From: Oscarella lobularis
Taxonomy: Eukaryota > Porifera > Homoscleromorpha > Homosclerophorida > Oscarellidae
DNA: 64,000 nt
Direction of reading: 5' to 3'
NCBI RefSeq assembly: GCF_947507565.1
Contig: NC_089182.1
Coordinates: forward strand, 1,054,001-1,118,000
Within the stretch, counting starts at the first letter, position 1; every line of letters starts with the position of its first letter. Below the pieces are notes generated by a model. The model ran no database searches, was not told where the DNA came from, and saw nothing but the letters and a program-made list of their open reading frames with translations. The translations under genes and the position numbers were made by a program. Shown here piece by piece: positions 1-15,000 of the stretch.

Positions 1-3000
1 TGCTGACACTTTATTTTTCCGAAACGGTGAACGCTAGCTCGCTCGACATAAGGCAGATAACTTTGCAGGACAACGCTACGAAGAACGTGGACTTTACGCT
101 AACTCGAGCGACGACGCTATCGGAAGATAGCACGGTCATACGAGTTCGTTTCTCCAAGGAAGATCTGCATTACGTAAAGCAATTTGAAGGTCTCTTTGTC
201 TCGCATCGCACGTCGTATCTAGTGGCAACGAAAACTGCTATTGCTGATATGAACAGTAATCTGCTTGTAGCCATCGACGATGGGCAGGCTCAACAGGTTA
301 GGAATTACGTGAGCGACACCGTAAGGCCAAGGCTGCTCGCCTTCGAACTGGACATGGATTCTGCCACGCTCACGTTGACGTTTGATGAGACGATTAACGT
401 AACGTCGCTGAATATTTCTGAGCTACTGATTCGACCGTATCAGTCAGCTGACGATTCGGTGAGTCATAGGCTGCAGCCAGGACTTGGAAGAGAATTCAGC
501 GTTTCTGTGTCAGAAAATTGGCCGGTGATCGATGTCAATTTAGGAGATAAGGATATGAATGATATCAAGAGGCTAACTCATTTGGCCACTTCTGAGGCAA
601 ACACCTATCTCACCTTGACAGAACGAGCAGTGGTGGACATGATGGGAAACAGAGTTTGGGCGATTAATACATCAGCGGCTTTGCTAACGACGAACTTTAC
701 CGAAGACACAACCGAGCCAACTCTGATTCGATTTGATATGGACGTGGATGCTGGGGAGTTCACTCTCCTGTTTTCGGAGACGGTGAATGTCAGTTCATTT
801 TCTGTACGCGGAGTTACTATCCAGAACCGTGTGAACGCCTCCGCGGAATTCGTGAGGTTGACTGAGGGAGACGTTTTGACTCGAACAGATGAGCTGGTAA
901 TTCGAACGGAGTTTAGCTTCAGCGACTTGAATGCTATAAAGAAACTAAGAGACTTGGCAACCGATCGTAACAACACGTTTGTGTCCATTCTGTACGGAGC
1001 GGTGAAAGATATGAATGGCAATAAATTGACGTCAGTCACATCTGACATGGCAGAGAGAGTCTCGTCGTTTACTGACGACACTACACCGCCTGAATTAGAG
1101 TCTTATGCTATTGATATGGATTCTGGACAGCTGCTTTTGACTTTCTCTGAAATTGTAGAGGCCGATTCGTTCAACTCGTCGGCATTGACTTTGCAAGGCG
1201 ATAGGAATTTGGGTAACGAAACGGAGTGGATAACGCTTTTAGGAGGCTCCCACTTCTACGAGGATTCTATTCTCATTGTTCTCAACTTTTCAATCGGCGA
1301 TCTCAATGCAATTAAAAAATTTCGAAATTTGTCAACAGACGAAAATCGAAATGACACGTTCTTGAGCGCGACCACGTACTCCGTGCGAGACATGCGAGAC
1401 AACGAATTAGTGGCAATATTGCCGACAAACGCCCAAAGGGTTGCGACGTTCACTCCAGACACAACTGCTCCATTTTTGGAAAGATTCAATTTGGACTTGG
1501 ATGCTGGTTTACTTAATCTCACTTTCTCAGAAACAGTCGATTCTTTAACTTTCAGGCCAAGTGGAATTACGCTACAACACCGAGCAAACCGATCCGAAGA
1601 GTCAATCTATTATACAGGACCATTAGAAAGAGGACCCTTCGTAACCCTCGACGGTACCCAGCTGAGTTACCCTCTAGTCGCTAGCGATCTCAATAGAATC
1701 AAGCAGCTACCCGAACTAGCGGTTTCACAGAATTCCACTTTTATTGCGCTTACAAATTTGACCGTCAGAGACATGAATTCGAATTTCGTCGTCGACGTGC
1801 CGGCAACTGATGGAATAAAAGTGACGTCGCTTGTGCCGGACACGACGAGTCCCGAATTGGTTTCGTTCGACCTCGACATGGATTCTGGCTTGATTAACAT
1901 GTCGTTTTCAGAGACGGTGAACGTCAGTACGATTGACGCTACGGCGATTTCTCTGCAAAACAACGGGTCTTCGCTGGCGAACGTTTTCTATACAATTACG
2001 CTGGGCAGTGCATCGACGGGCAGTTTTCTAACCGGATCAACGAGCGTTGAACTCTACATCAGTCGAGCGGATTTGAATGAATTGAAAAGGCAAACAGGGC
2101 TCGCAACAAGCCAGAACAACTCGTACATTACTTTGACTCCCGCAGCAATTCGAGATATGAACGGAAATCGAGTAGCGGCGGTGGAAAGAAATGCATCAGT
2201 GCGCGTCTCTCTTTTTATTCCGGACACAACGTCGCCCGCGTTGGAATCGTTCGACGTCGATTTGACCGAAGAGACGCTCACTCTTCACTTCGACGAAACG
2301 GTGAATTCGTCGTCGTTCGATTTGGAGCAGTTTGTTTTTCAAGATGCCGTTAATCGTACCTATTATCGATGGCTGACGGGAGGATCAATACTATCTGAAG
2401 ACAATTCTACCATTGTCGTGCAACTTGACGTGGATGATTTGCATTATATCAAAAGTCTTCCTGATCTGTTGACCACTACGAATAGCACCTATCTGGCTTT
2501 TACTTCTGATGCTCTTCTCGATATGAACAAAAACAGAGTTGCTGAGATTTTAACAACGGCACCCAAGAGAGTAGGCGTCTTTAGAGAAGATGAACGTCGG
2601 CCGGATTTTGTTGGCTTTGACTTGGACATGAACACTGCTAGGCTGACTTTGACTTTTGCTGAAACCGTGAACGTTTCTTCTCTGGACGTTGGGGAAATTG
2701 TAATTCAGTCTGCCCAGCTGTCGCCCGTAGAGTGGAGGCGACTACAAAGTGGAAATACGGAATTTGACAGCGAATCCACCAGCCCAGATTGGCCAATCAT
2801 TGTCGTCAACATAGGGCATGACGACATAAACAGTCTAAAAAAGCAAACTTCTCTTGCCACGTCTAACGAGACGACCTTCATAGCTCTAACGCGACTCTCT
2901 ATACAGGACATGAATGGCAACGTTCTCAATCCCGTTCTTACTACGAATGCGATATCGGTCACTTCCTTCACTCCTGACACAACCGAGCCGGAATTGAAAG

Positions 3001-6000
3001 AATTCAACATCAGCCTAGATGCAGGCGAAATAGTTTTAACATTTTCAGAAACAGTCAACATCTCGTCGTTAAATTTGACACTGATATCATTGCAGAACGA
3101 CGCTTCTAACGCTACTTCAACAGTTTCTTTGACAGGCGGAGATGTTATCACCGAAGAAGATGGTCTCATGGCGTTGTTTCGGTTTTCTGAAGCGGATTTG
3201 AATTTGCTTAAATTCTATCGAAATCTTGCTACAGATTCTAACAACACGTTTATCTCAGTTGCTTATGGGACTGTCCTAGATATGAATGGAAACAAACTGA
3301 CAGCAATTGGCATCGATAATGCAATACCTGTTCGTGGATTTGAAGAAGATGAGACTAGACCAACGCTGCAGTCATTTGACCTGGATCTAAACACAGGGCA
3401 ACTTCTCCTAACGTTTTCTGAAACCGTAGAAGCTTCGAGTCTTCTTTTAACGGAGCTCATATTGCAAGACAATCGCTCCAGCAGTGTGTCGTACAGACTC
3501 ACAGGAGGCTCGAGTTCTCAGACGGATTCTACCGTTCTGAAAATCTATTTCAGTTTCGAAGATTTAAATGAAATTAAACGATTACGTGGACTAGGAAGCT
3601 CGGCGAACAACAGCTGGTTGTCATTCGATTACCGAACCGTAGAAGACATGAATAACAACAGCGTCGTGCCTTTGCTCGACGGCGAAGCGAAACGAGTGAG
3701 AAACTTTCACGAAGATCTTATCCGACCTGAGCTGATTAGCTTTGATTTGGACATGAACCAGGGAATTGTCACGCTGAATTTTTCTGAAACGGTCGATTCG
3801 ACGAGGACTCTTCAGGTGACCGAGTTAACGCTGCAAAGTGACGCAAATAAGAACGATTCCATCGAATATCACACTCTCAAAGAGCTTTTTCTTATCACCG
3901 TGGACGATGCGAGAGTAGTGCAAATATCCCTTCAGCCGATTGATCTGAATAGAATTAAGCAACTGAGATATCTCGCAACAAGGAATACGAACACCTTTTT
4001 GGCAGCAACGAATCTGACTGTGCGTGATATGAATGGAAATTGGCTGATCGAAGAACCTGCTTTTAATGCCCTGCCCGTCTCTGATTACATCCGAGATTTT
4101 ACTGCTCCAGTCCTCGTTGAATTTTCTATCGATATGAATGCCGGTCTTCTGAATTTGACCTTTGACGAAACAGTGAATACGACATCGTTGGATGTGTCAC
4201 AAATTACGATTCAAAACGCGGAAAATTTCACGAAAGCTGATCAGTGGCACATGCTATCTCCTGGCTTATCTCCGAAAGGAACTTACACGGCAAGTCCCGA
4301 CGGAACTCTTGTTGTTGTCTGGCTGGGCTCCGACGACCTCGACGAACTTAAACGTTTGGACAAACTTGCCACGACCACTTCAACGGTTTATCTGACGATG
4401 ACCGATAAAACAATTAGAGACATGAACCGAAACAGAAACGCCCCAATCGAACGAAATTTTGGCGAGACGGTCGACGACTTTATCGAGGATAAAACACCGC
4501 CACGTTTAACAGGATTTGATGTCGATCTCTCTGAGGAATTGCTGACTCTCTACTTCTCGGAAACGGTAAGGGCTGGAACGCTCGATTTGACGCAGATAAC
4601 GTTTCAAAACGGACGACCTGGAGATGAAGAAAGACAGATGTCTGGTGGAATTTTACAATCTAACGACAGCACAGTCCTAATCATTCAAATGGCCGATAAA
4701 GACTTGAATTACCTGAAAGAATTTCCACGTCTTTGGACGAGCAATGAAAATACGTTCTTACGGCTGACACATACGACCGTTAGAGACATGAACGGCAACT
4801 TTATTGCTTCAGTTAATGCGACCGAGGCCTTGAATGTGACCGTCTTTGTCGAAGACTTGGTTCGGCCCGAGTTTCGCGAATTTGACTTGGACATGAACAG
4901 CGCTCTGCTCGCTCTGCGTTTTAGCGAAACTGTCAACGTCTCGTCGCTCGATGTGCGACATATTACGCTGCAGTCGTTCGCGTCAGCTAACGGCTCTGTC
5001 CAACAACACAGCCTCACGCTTGGACGTCCTCCTGCGGGAAGTTTTAGCGCTACGCCGGATTCTACAGCTGTATTTGTTCACTTGGGAGAAACGGATATGA
5101 ACAAAGTCAAGTTTTTCACGGAACTGTGCAGAGAACGCGACGACTGTTTTCTCTCTTTGACTAACTATACCGTGAAGGATATGAACGATAACTGGATCGT
5201 GCCGATTGGGCCAGGAAATGCGAGTCAAGTGACGGTTTACGAGCCCGACGTTACGGGACCGGTTCTGCGAAACTTCACTTTGAATCTCACCAGTGAAATC
5301 CTCACGTTGACGTTTGATGAAACTGTCGACTTCTCGTCGTACGTTCCGAGTTCTTTTACAATCCAAAGTCGCTCTCTTGGCAATGGAACGACGTACTCGT
5401 TAAAAGCCGGCGAACCTTTGGGCGAAAATTCGCACGTGATGGAAATACAACTAAGCCTGCGAGATTTGAACGAAATTAAACTTCTGACGGATCTTGCGAC
5501 TGAAATCGACAATACCTATTTGACAATAGACGTCGGAGGCGTTCGAGACCTCAGCGAAAATCCGCGACCGGCTGCGAAAATAACGCTAGGAGCCCAAAGA
5601 TTTTTTTACGATCAAACGAATCCCGTTCTCCTGGCATTCACAGTCGACATGAACAACATGGTTACCGGCTCTCTAACGTTGATATTTAGTGAAGTAGTTG
5701 ACGCTTCTTCGTTCGCCGCCAGTGGCATCACCCTGAGAAATTCCACTACTGGAGGAACGTCTTATTCTCTAGTCGACAGCGTAACCTACAGCGCGAATGG
5801 TGACGTCATTGTCGTTACGCTTTCTGTCGAAGATTCAAACGAAATCAAGCGCCTCGACACTCTCCTCGTTAGTGCCGAATCCTCTTACATTTCTATCCGG
5901 CCCTCTTTGATAAACGACATGAATGGAAACCCTGCCGACGAAGTTGAAGGCATGAAGACACTCAGATTTGCAAACGATACCATACGACCCCAAGTAGATC

Positions 6001-9000
6001 AATTTGACCTCGACATGGACACAGGCCACTTGACCCTGCATTTCAACGAAACAATCGACATATCGACTATTGATTTCCGATGTATAATCCTCCAGGCGAT
6101 GTTCAACCGCACGACGCTGGCGTCGCCGTTTCACGTTCTCACCGACGGCACATTGACGAGAACTTACTTGGCGGCGATGATGAGTGGGAGCGGAAGTGGC
6201 AGCGGCAGCGGCAGCGAACTTCGGATTGATTACGGCGTGCCCGCGGATCGCGATAGCGTCTACGTCGTCGTCAATTTCACGCATCAGGATTTCAATGAGA
6301 TTAAGAGGAAACAGATAGGGACGTCGAGAATGACCGCCTGGCTTTCTATAATGTCGTGTGCTCTGAAAGATATGACGGGTCGACTTGTCGTGCCGTTGGA
6401 AAACGGAATCAGCGCCAAGCAAGTGAATCAGTACACGCCGGACACTACTGGTCCTCGACTGCAGGAATTCGATTTGGATATGAACGCGGGTTTGTTGACG
6501 CTACGCTTTTCGGAGACGGTGAATCCGAATGGGGAGAAGCTTCAAGTGCGTTCTATCGCTCTGCAAGCAAGAAGAGACGGGGGAGAGGCGCACACGCTGG
6601 GCCTCGATGCGGAGACTGGAACGTCTGATGGTTTTGGCACTGAGGTTAAAATACGAATTGCTCCGCTCGATTTAAATGAAATCAAACGGCTTTCCTCCCT
6701 CGCCGTTTCAAAAGCAACCGTCCACGTCTGGCTGACTAGCAAAGCCATCGTCGATATGAAAGACAATCCGGTTGTTTCAATTAGCAGTAGTAACGCTCTG
6801 CCAGTCAGTCTCTTTACGGATGATACGACTTCTCCAGAACTTCGGGCGTTTGATTTGGATTTGGACGGCGGACTGCTGACATTCGAATTTAGCGAAACGG
6901 TCGATGCGAGCTCGCTGAACGTAACCGATGTCGTGTTTCACTCCAGTCAAGTGGCGACGAACGTCACTAGCAGATATCGTTTGACAGACGGTCGAGTTGC
7001 AACTAATGATTCGACGATAGTCATCGTTCATTTGACGGAGTTCGATCAGAACGAAATAAAGAAAATCCGCACTTTAGCTACTCGGCAATTTCGTACTTTT
7101 ATGGCTATAAGTGCCAATCTGATTGTCGACATGAGGGGCAATCACGTCGTTGCTATACCGGACAATAACACTCTTCAGGCCAGGCTATTCACGTCGGATC
7201 GGACTCAACCAATTTTGAGAGATTTTGAACTCGATTTGTCGTCTGAGACGTTGACTCTCAGTTTCTCGGAAACGGTTAGAGTAGCGTCGTTGGACATCAC
7301 CAAACTTTCAGTACATAACGGCTTGATTCCGGGACGGCGACGTCAGTTGACAGCTCATCGCTCTGAAGAAAATCTAACCGACTCATCTACACTGAGAATT
7401 TTGCTTAGCAAAGACGACTTAAATTACATCAAGAAATATCGCGAGTTGGCGACGAACTCGTCAAATACTTTCCTGACTTTGTCTTCGCTGTTCGTACGAG
7501 ACATGAACGGCAACTACGTGATAGAAATCGCCGACGACGACCGAAAGCAGGTTTTGACTTTCGTGGAAGACAAAGTGCCGCCAACACTGACATCGTTCAA
7601 CTTGGACCTTACCGAGGAATTGCTCACACTGACGTTTGATGAAGTCGTCGATGCGTCAACGTTAAATACGTCTGAGATCATACTACAGAGCGAAAAGGAA
7701 TTCGGACTTGGTACCTATCGCTATCGATTAACCGGAGGGTACGTGTCAAAGGAAGATGATCCTGTGATTTCTGTAAATTTGACAGATTTTGACTTGAATC
7801 TTTTCAAGGAAATCCTTCCATTGGCTACCTCCCAGGACGACACTTTTATCGTGCTATCATCTTCAGCGATACAGGACATGAGCAGCAATTTCTTGGTGCC
7901 TATATTGGAGTCCAACGGGCTCGGTGTCGAAGTATTTACTCCAGACTTCACGAAGCCCCAGCTTCTCAGCTATTCACTCAATTTAGACACCGGCGTTATT
8001 TTGCTGAATTTCAGTGAAAGCGTCATGGCTCCAACGTTTCGTATCGACCAGTTGCGTCTGCAGAATCTACGCGCAAATCCGACGGATTACTACTGGCTCA
8101 CCAACGCCACCGTTTCAAATCGCAACCACACGACGTTAGAGGTCACTCTCAGCCTGACCGATCTCAATAGCCTGAAGAGAAAGGAGAATCTAGCTACGGG
8201 GGTGGACGACACGTTTCTTTCTATAACCGCCGAAGCAATAGAGGACGTCAGCAAAAACAGCGTCGTTCTAATACCAATTTCTGATGCAAAACAAGCTGCT
8301 GCTTTATACCTTGATACAACGAGGCCCACTCTTACTCACTTCGACGTTGATCTCAACGCGGGACAGTTTGTCTTGTTTTTTGACGAGACGGTCAACGTGT
8401 CGTCGTTTGACAGCAAGCAATTGGTTTTTCAGGCGATTGCCAACCGAAGCGAATTGTCGGACGAGAATCGTGACTTTTTCGTACATCAACTGATTGGCGG
8501 AATTTACAGCGCCACTGATAATCCTTATCTCGCCGTACGATATGCCATCGACGATTTGAATACTATCAAGAAAGAAGGACTCTGTCGCTTAGAGAGCAAT
8601 TGCTTTTTGGCATTTCCACAAACGGCGATTAGAGACATGTCGGGACTCGAATTGATTGACGTGTCGTATCAGAGTGCGCAGCAAGTGAGATATTTTACCC
8701 AAGACACAACGAATCCGACCCTCGTCCGGTTTACAGAAATGAATTTAGACACTGGCCGATTGACTCTGGAATTTTCTGAAACCGTCGACGTCGACACTTT
8801 CGATTTCACCGGAATTTTTGTTCAAAGCTTCTTCCGCAATGCACAAAGGAGAATACGGCTGACAGGAGGCTCTTCGGATAGCGAAAACGGCACGACAATT
8901 CAAGTGCAACTCACTAAAGAGGACTTGGACACTATAAAAAAGGACAACAGAGTGTGCTCCAATATTAACAACTGCTGGTTGACGTTGGAGCCCGATTCGG

Positions 9001-12000
9001 TTCTCGATATGAATGGAAATGGCGTCAACGCCGTTCCGGACGGCGACGCCGTTTTCGCCGCGGGATTTCTCGACGACAAAACTCCGCCAAGGCTTCTTGC
9101 TTATGATCTAGACGTGAACAACGGCGAGCTGAGGCTTTCGTTCGACGAGCCGATCTTGGCGTCGTCATTTGTGCCGTCCGCTTTTCGATTCCAGGGCGAG
9201 AAAAATGCCACGGATTGGGTGACACTGACCGGCGGAACGGCTACGATTCCCAACGGAACGTTAGTGCAAGTTCTTGTTCAGCTCACCGACGACGATTTGA
9301 ACGCCATTAAATCGAAAGAGTTCGCTTCGAATCAAGCAAACGCGTTTCTTCGTGTCGACGCGAACGGATTCACGGATATGACGGTGCGCTCTCCACTGGG
9401 ACTTGTCGAAATTCCCAACGGAGAAGCGATTCGAGTCGGTCGATATTCCGTTGACAAAACGAAGCCGAATCTTCAGGCGTTTCAAGTCGATTTGAGTGCG
9501 GACGTCTTGATCATGACCTTCGACGAGCCGGTGCGCGTCACCGCGCTGGACGCCAAGCAGATAACGATTCATGGTATCGGACGTCAAAACGTGACACTGA
9601 GTGGCGGAGTGACGACGGAGGAGACTTCGACGGACGGCACGATAGTCGTGAGACTGCAGCTCTCTGAACCGGACAGACGAGCGATTAAGTTGCACCGAAA
9701 TTTGGGAACCAGCTTCATGGACACTTATCTGTCGATAACGGGAGATACAATCACCGACATGGCTGGACTGTACGTCAATGAAATCCCACCTTTCAGTCCT
9801 CTTTCGTTGACACCGGGCAGTTTTGTTCCCGATACAACCAAACCGTCTATTGCGAGCTTTTCTCTAGACATGAACGCAGCCGTGCTCCGACTCAGTTTTA
9901 CTGACGTTGTGTCCGCGGCTAGTTTGGACGTGACTGGTATTGTTCTGCAGGATGGGCCGACTGCGGGTGCCTACTACCCCCTGATGAGTTCCGTCACCAG
10001 TAGCTCCGACGGTTTTTTCTTGGACATTCTTCTCAGTATAGATGACTTGAATGCTATCAAATTCGACCCGAATTTAGCGACGAGTATTAATGATACGTAC
10101 TTGACGATACGTGCCGCAGCAGTACAAGACGTTTACCGACAAGATTTGGTTGCTATTACGAACGGAAATGGTCTGAAAGCGGCAATTTATGTTGGCGACA
10201 GCAGTTCTCCGTTTTTGGAGTCATTTTCCTTCGATTCCGACGCTGGTCTTCTTACTCTCTCGTTCTCGGAAACGGTCAACGCTGAGACTTTGAATGTGTC
10301 CAAACTTGTTCTGCAGAAGACGAATATTCTCAATGAGTTAGGCCAAGATTATCTACGTTTAACGGAGGGAGAGAGCTTTACGAGAAGTCCTAATAGCTCT
10401 ATCATCGAAATAGAAATCGGACCGAATGACTTGAACGAAATCAAGAGAATCGAAAACTTGGGAATTTCAGCCAATACGACGTTTCTATCAATTTATTCTG
10501 GATTGATTCGAGACATGGCCGGTGTAGACGTCGAAGCCATTTCACCATCCGAAGCCAAGTCTGCTTTGACTTATAGAACCGATTCTACGGCGCCCAAACT
10601 GGAGCGATTCGACTTGAACTTGACCAGCGGAAAAATCGAGCTTACGTTCTCAGAAACAGTTAATGCTTCGACTCTCGACGTCAACGAAATGTACGTTTCC
10701 AACTCCTTATATGAGGGTCTTAGTCGCAGACTCACGTCTGTTTCCGGCACGAAGACTTCTAGTGCATCAGGAACCGTTGTTACTATTGACATTGGCAGAG
10801 ACGATCTCAACTGGATCAAGCAGCAGAGAGATCTGGGCACGTCTGCTAATGACACGTTCCTTTGGCTTAGAGCCTCTGCTATAAGAGATATGTTTGGGAA
10901 TTTGGTTCAGGTGATTTCTGATCGGTCTGCCTTGCGAGCCACGGACTTCGTTGTTGATTCCAAGCGCCCGCAATTGGAGTTTTTCAATCTAAATATGAAT
11001 TTGGCCAATGCGCAATTGGAACTGTTCTTTGATGAAACCGTTCGAGTAGAAACGTTACGCGTCGAGGAAATAACAGTTTGGTCTACGTCAAACAGACGTG
11101 GAAATTCTCACCGTTTGACTCCTGGACGCTTGCCGCTTGAAACGGAAGCTCTCACTAAGGACGATCCCGCTGTGGTAATTTCCTTGGGCGAGACGGACGT
11201 GAATGCGATTAAATTCTTTACTGATCTTGCGACGTCGAATCAAAACACATTTCTCAGCTTCACAAGTGCTATGATTGAGGACATGAATGACAACCCCGTC
11301 GTTCCCTCGGCATTCAATTCCACTTTCAATGTGACGACGTATACGAGTGACGGAATAGCGCCGGTATTGAGAAATTTCAGTCTTGACTTAGACAACGGTC
11401 TCTTGGAAATGACTTTCTCTGAAACAATCCTGGCGAACGCTACAGTCGCTGATAAAATCGCTATTCAGGACAGCTATATCGGCGGTACTCGCCTAAATCT
11501 GACGGGAGGAGACGTGACCGTCTACGATTCAACAGTCGTCAGCATTACTTTGCTCGACTCAGATTTGAATGAACTGAAAAGACTGCGAAACGTAGCTTAT
11601 GACCTGACGAGGACATTCTTGAGTCTTTCTACAGGCGCCTTTACCGACATGAATGGAAACGCGATTGCTCGAAACGAACCTTTGCAAGCGTACGCTTTCT
11701 ACGAGGACGTAACGTCGCCGAAACTCGAGAGCTTTGATCTGAACGTGGAAAATGGGACGCTCGCTCTGACGTTCGACGAAACTGTTTTGACGGACTCGCT
11801 GAATGTGGGTCAGCTAACGTTACAGGAGACCAACTACAGCTTATCGGGAAGTCAGGCATTGACGTTGACCGGCGGAGAAAATGGCAGCTACAGCCACAGC
11901 GCAGACAGCACAGTGATTATTATAAATCTTGGTCGCAACGATCTAAACGAACTGAAGAAATTAGACAGATTGGCTCGAAGGAGAGATGACACTTTTCTGA

Positions 12001-15000
12001 CAGTCGGGGCAAGCTTAGTCAAAGATATGAACGGCAACCTTAATTCTCCTCGTCCTGTCGGACTGCAGGCCGAGCGCTACGAAGAAGACGTTACAGGAGC
12101 TCGCTCTCTTAACTTCGTTTTCGATGCCGATAGCGGCGTGCTGAGCATCACCTTTGATGAGACAGTGAATGTCAGCAGCGTGGCATACGACCGACTGACC
12201 ATACATTCGTCGATCAACTCGTACACTATGCAGTACGATGGCCTGTCTTTAGAATCAAATTCTCCGTCTGTCCGTCTTCAATTGCACCAGAGCGATGTAG
12301 ACGAAATTAAATTACTTGTAAGAGAGCTTCTTTTTGACTATCCAATTCCTCCCGTTGATACTGACGGAAATGCTATTACCGTTGGAAATCACGGCTATGC
12401 CATCGCCGCTTGCTCGAACGATGTTTCTTACTTGAAGGCAGTCGCGAAATGTCTTGTCGACCTGCAGTGCTACATGAACGAGCTCGGGTACTCTCGATTC
12501 GGCCGTGTGGCTACCCAATGTCTTCCTATTCATTTCCTGCTAACAAATCTTACGTTATCGCGCGATGCCGTTAAAGACATGAATTCGAACCCATCCTTTG
12601 AAGCCAATTTGCTCGCCAGTGACATTATTCCCGACACCACGCGACCGCGATTGCTCAAATTTTCTGTAGACATGAATTCCGGTTGGATTCAGTTAACCTT
12701 CGATGAAGTAATGGATGCAGCGAGTCTTGATGTCAGTGAAATCACAATGCAAAACGCCAAACGGTCGAGGATCGGTCTTCGACTAACGACGAGCAGCACG
12801 ACCAGTTGGAACGGACGAGAAATCGTCGTTGCTCTCTCTCGTGTCGATCTAGATGAAATTAAACGAATAGATCGTCTAATGATCAACCGCGTGACGTCTT
12901 ACTTAGTGATGTCGCTTGATGCCATTAAGGACATGAGTGGCAATAAAGTGGTGAGCATTTCGAACGGAGCAGCTCGTCGGGCGTCGAACTTTCTAGAAGA
13001 CAAAAAGCACCCTTTCCTGCAAAAGTATCAGTTGGATATGAATTCGGGTCTATTGACCATGTTCTTTTCTGAAACGGTCAATGTTTCGTCTCTTCGTTGT
13101 CCTGGAATTGCATTGAGCGCCGACGAAAACTGCAGCGTTTCGCACAGTCTAAGTGGTTGCGAAATCGACGTCGCGAATGTCAGTTACGAAAGCGTTGACG
13201 TTGGCTCGAGCGGGAGCGGCAGTGGCGATTATGGAAGTGCAGAAAAGTGGACGACTCCTCACCATTACGGAGCTGTCGTTCGCCTGTGGCTTACTCACAG
13301 AGATCACAACGACATAAAAGCGAAGAAAATAGCGACCGGACGAAGTACGACTTGGATGACTCTCGATGACCAAGCGATTGAGGATATGAATGGACTCTTT
13401 GTCGTTGGCCTCGACTGCGGAGAAACGGCAAGGATGGTGCAGAATTATACAGCTGATACTACTTCACCAGAAGTGCGCTCGTTTAATTTCTCTGTCAATT
13501 TCGAAGAACTGACAATTTTGTTCAGCGAAACGGTTGACGTTAGTTCGCTGAACGTGGGTGACATTACAGTGCAGTTGGGTAGAGAAATCGACCCAACTTA
13601 CCACACTCTGGGACTTGACAGTTTGACTGCATCAGCGGATCTATATACGCCCTTGGTAAAGATTTTCATCGGTCCGTCAGATTTGAATGAAATTAAAAGG
13701 AAGTTTCCTCTTGCCACGTCGAGAAACACCACGTGGTTGTCACTCCACTCTTCCGCCATTGCAGACATGAAGAGAAATAAAGTATTGCCGATTGGAAATA
13801 ATTCTGCTCTTAGAGTTTCTCACTTTTCCGAAGACGTTACCAGCCCCTATCTGGTGAAATTTGACTTGGATGTCGACTCTGGCGCTTTGACGCTTTACTT
13901 CTCGGAGACGGTTAACGGTTCGTCCTTCACGCCTACATCTATCACGCTGCTAAACAGCTCTGTAGCGTTGAACAATTCAAGATCATTTTACGAGCTAACT
14001 GGAGGCAGTTTTGATTCGAATGACACGACCATTATCGTGTTGTATCTTCGTGATTTTGACCTAAATGCTATCAAGAAGTTTTCGTATCTTGGAACTAGTG
14101 ATAACGACACTTTCCTATCTCACGGGACTAACTTAGTTTCAGACATGAATAGGAACAAAATCACGGAAATTTCGAACAACAATTCTAAAGGAGTGAGCAG
14201 ATACACCGAGGACGAAACCAATCCAGAGCTACGTTCCTTCAGCCTCAATCTTACTTCTGAAGTTTTTTCGTTGACGTTTTCTGAGACCGTCGACGTTAGC
14301 TCAATAGTCATGAACAGCTTGCGGCTAGTGAACGGTCCTTCTGCTGAATTTTCTAGAATTTTGCAGCCCGGAAAACTGCTGACGTCGGACGGAGTGATCG
14401 TCGACATTAAAATGAATCAGAATGATTTGAATTACGTGAAGAAATTTCGAGGACTAGCAACATTCATTAATAATACGTACCTGCTGGTTTCAAGCTCGGC
14501 TATTGCCGATATGAACGGAAATCAAGTACGGCCGCTTCTGGGAGAATTGGCTCTTCGAGTTGCCGTTTTTGTTCCAGACAACGTCAGGCCTCGACTTGAC
14601 GCATTTGATCTTGATTTGAATTCTGCAAGCCTCCTGCTTATTTTCTCAGAAACGGTCAGTGTTAGCTCGCTAAACGTCAGCGAAATGACGATCAGACCCG
14701 CGGCTTTCGGCGAATCGAATGATAGCCTGACTCTACGACAAGAGCCGCTATCATTGGCAAGTTTCTCTACGAGCTCCGATGGTACCGAAATAAAGATAGA
14801 TCTTGGCTTTACGGATATCAATACGTTAAAAAAGATGAGAGGCTTGGCTACGTCTCGTAATACGACGTTCCTGAGTTTCACTGAAAAGACCATATGGGAC
14901 ATGAATTTCAACTTCGTGGTTCCAATCGAGAACGGAAAATCTTGGCAAGTGAGAAATTTCACGGAAGACACGATTGAACCGGAATTTAAAAATTTTGATC

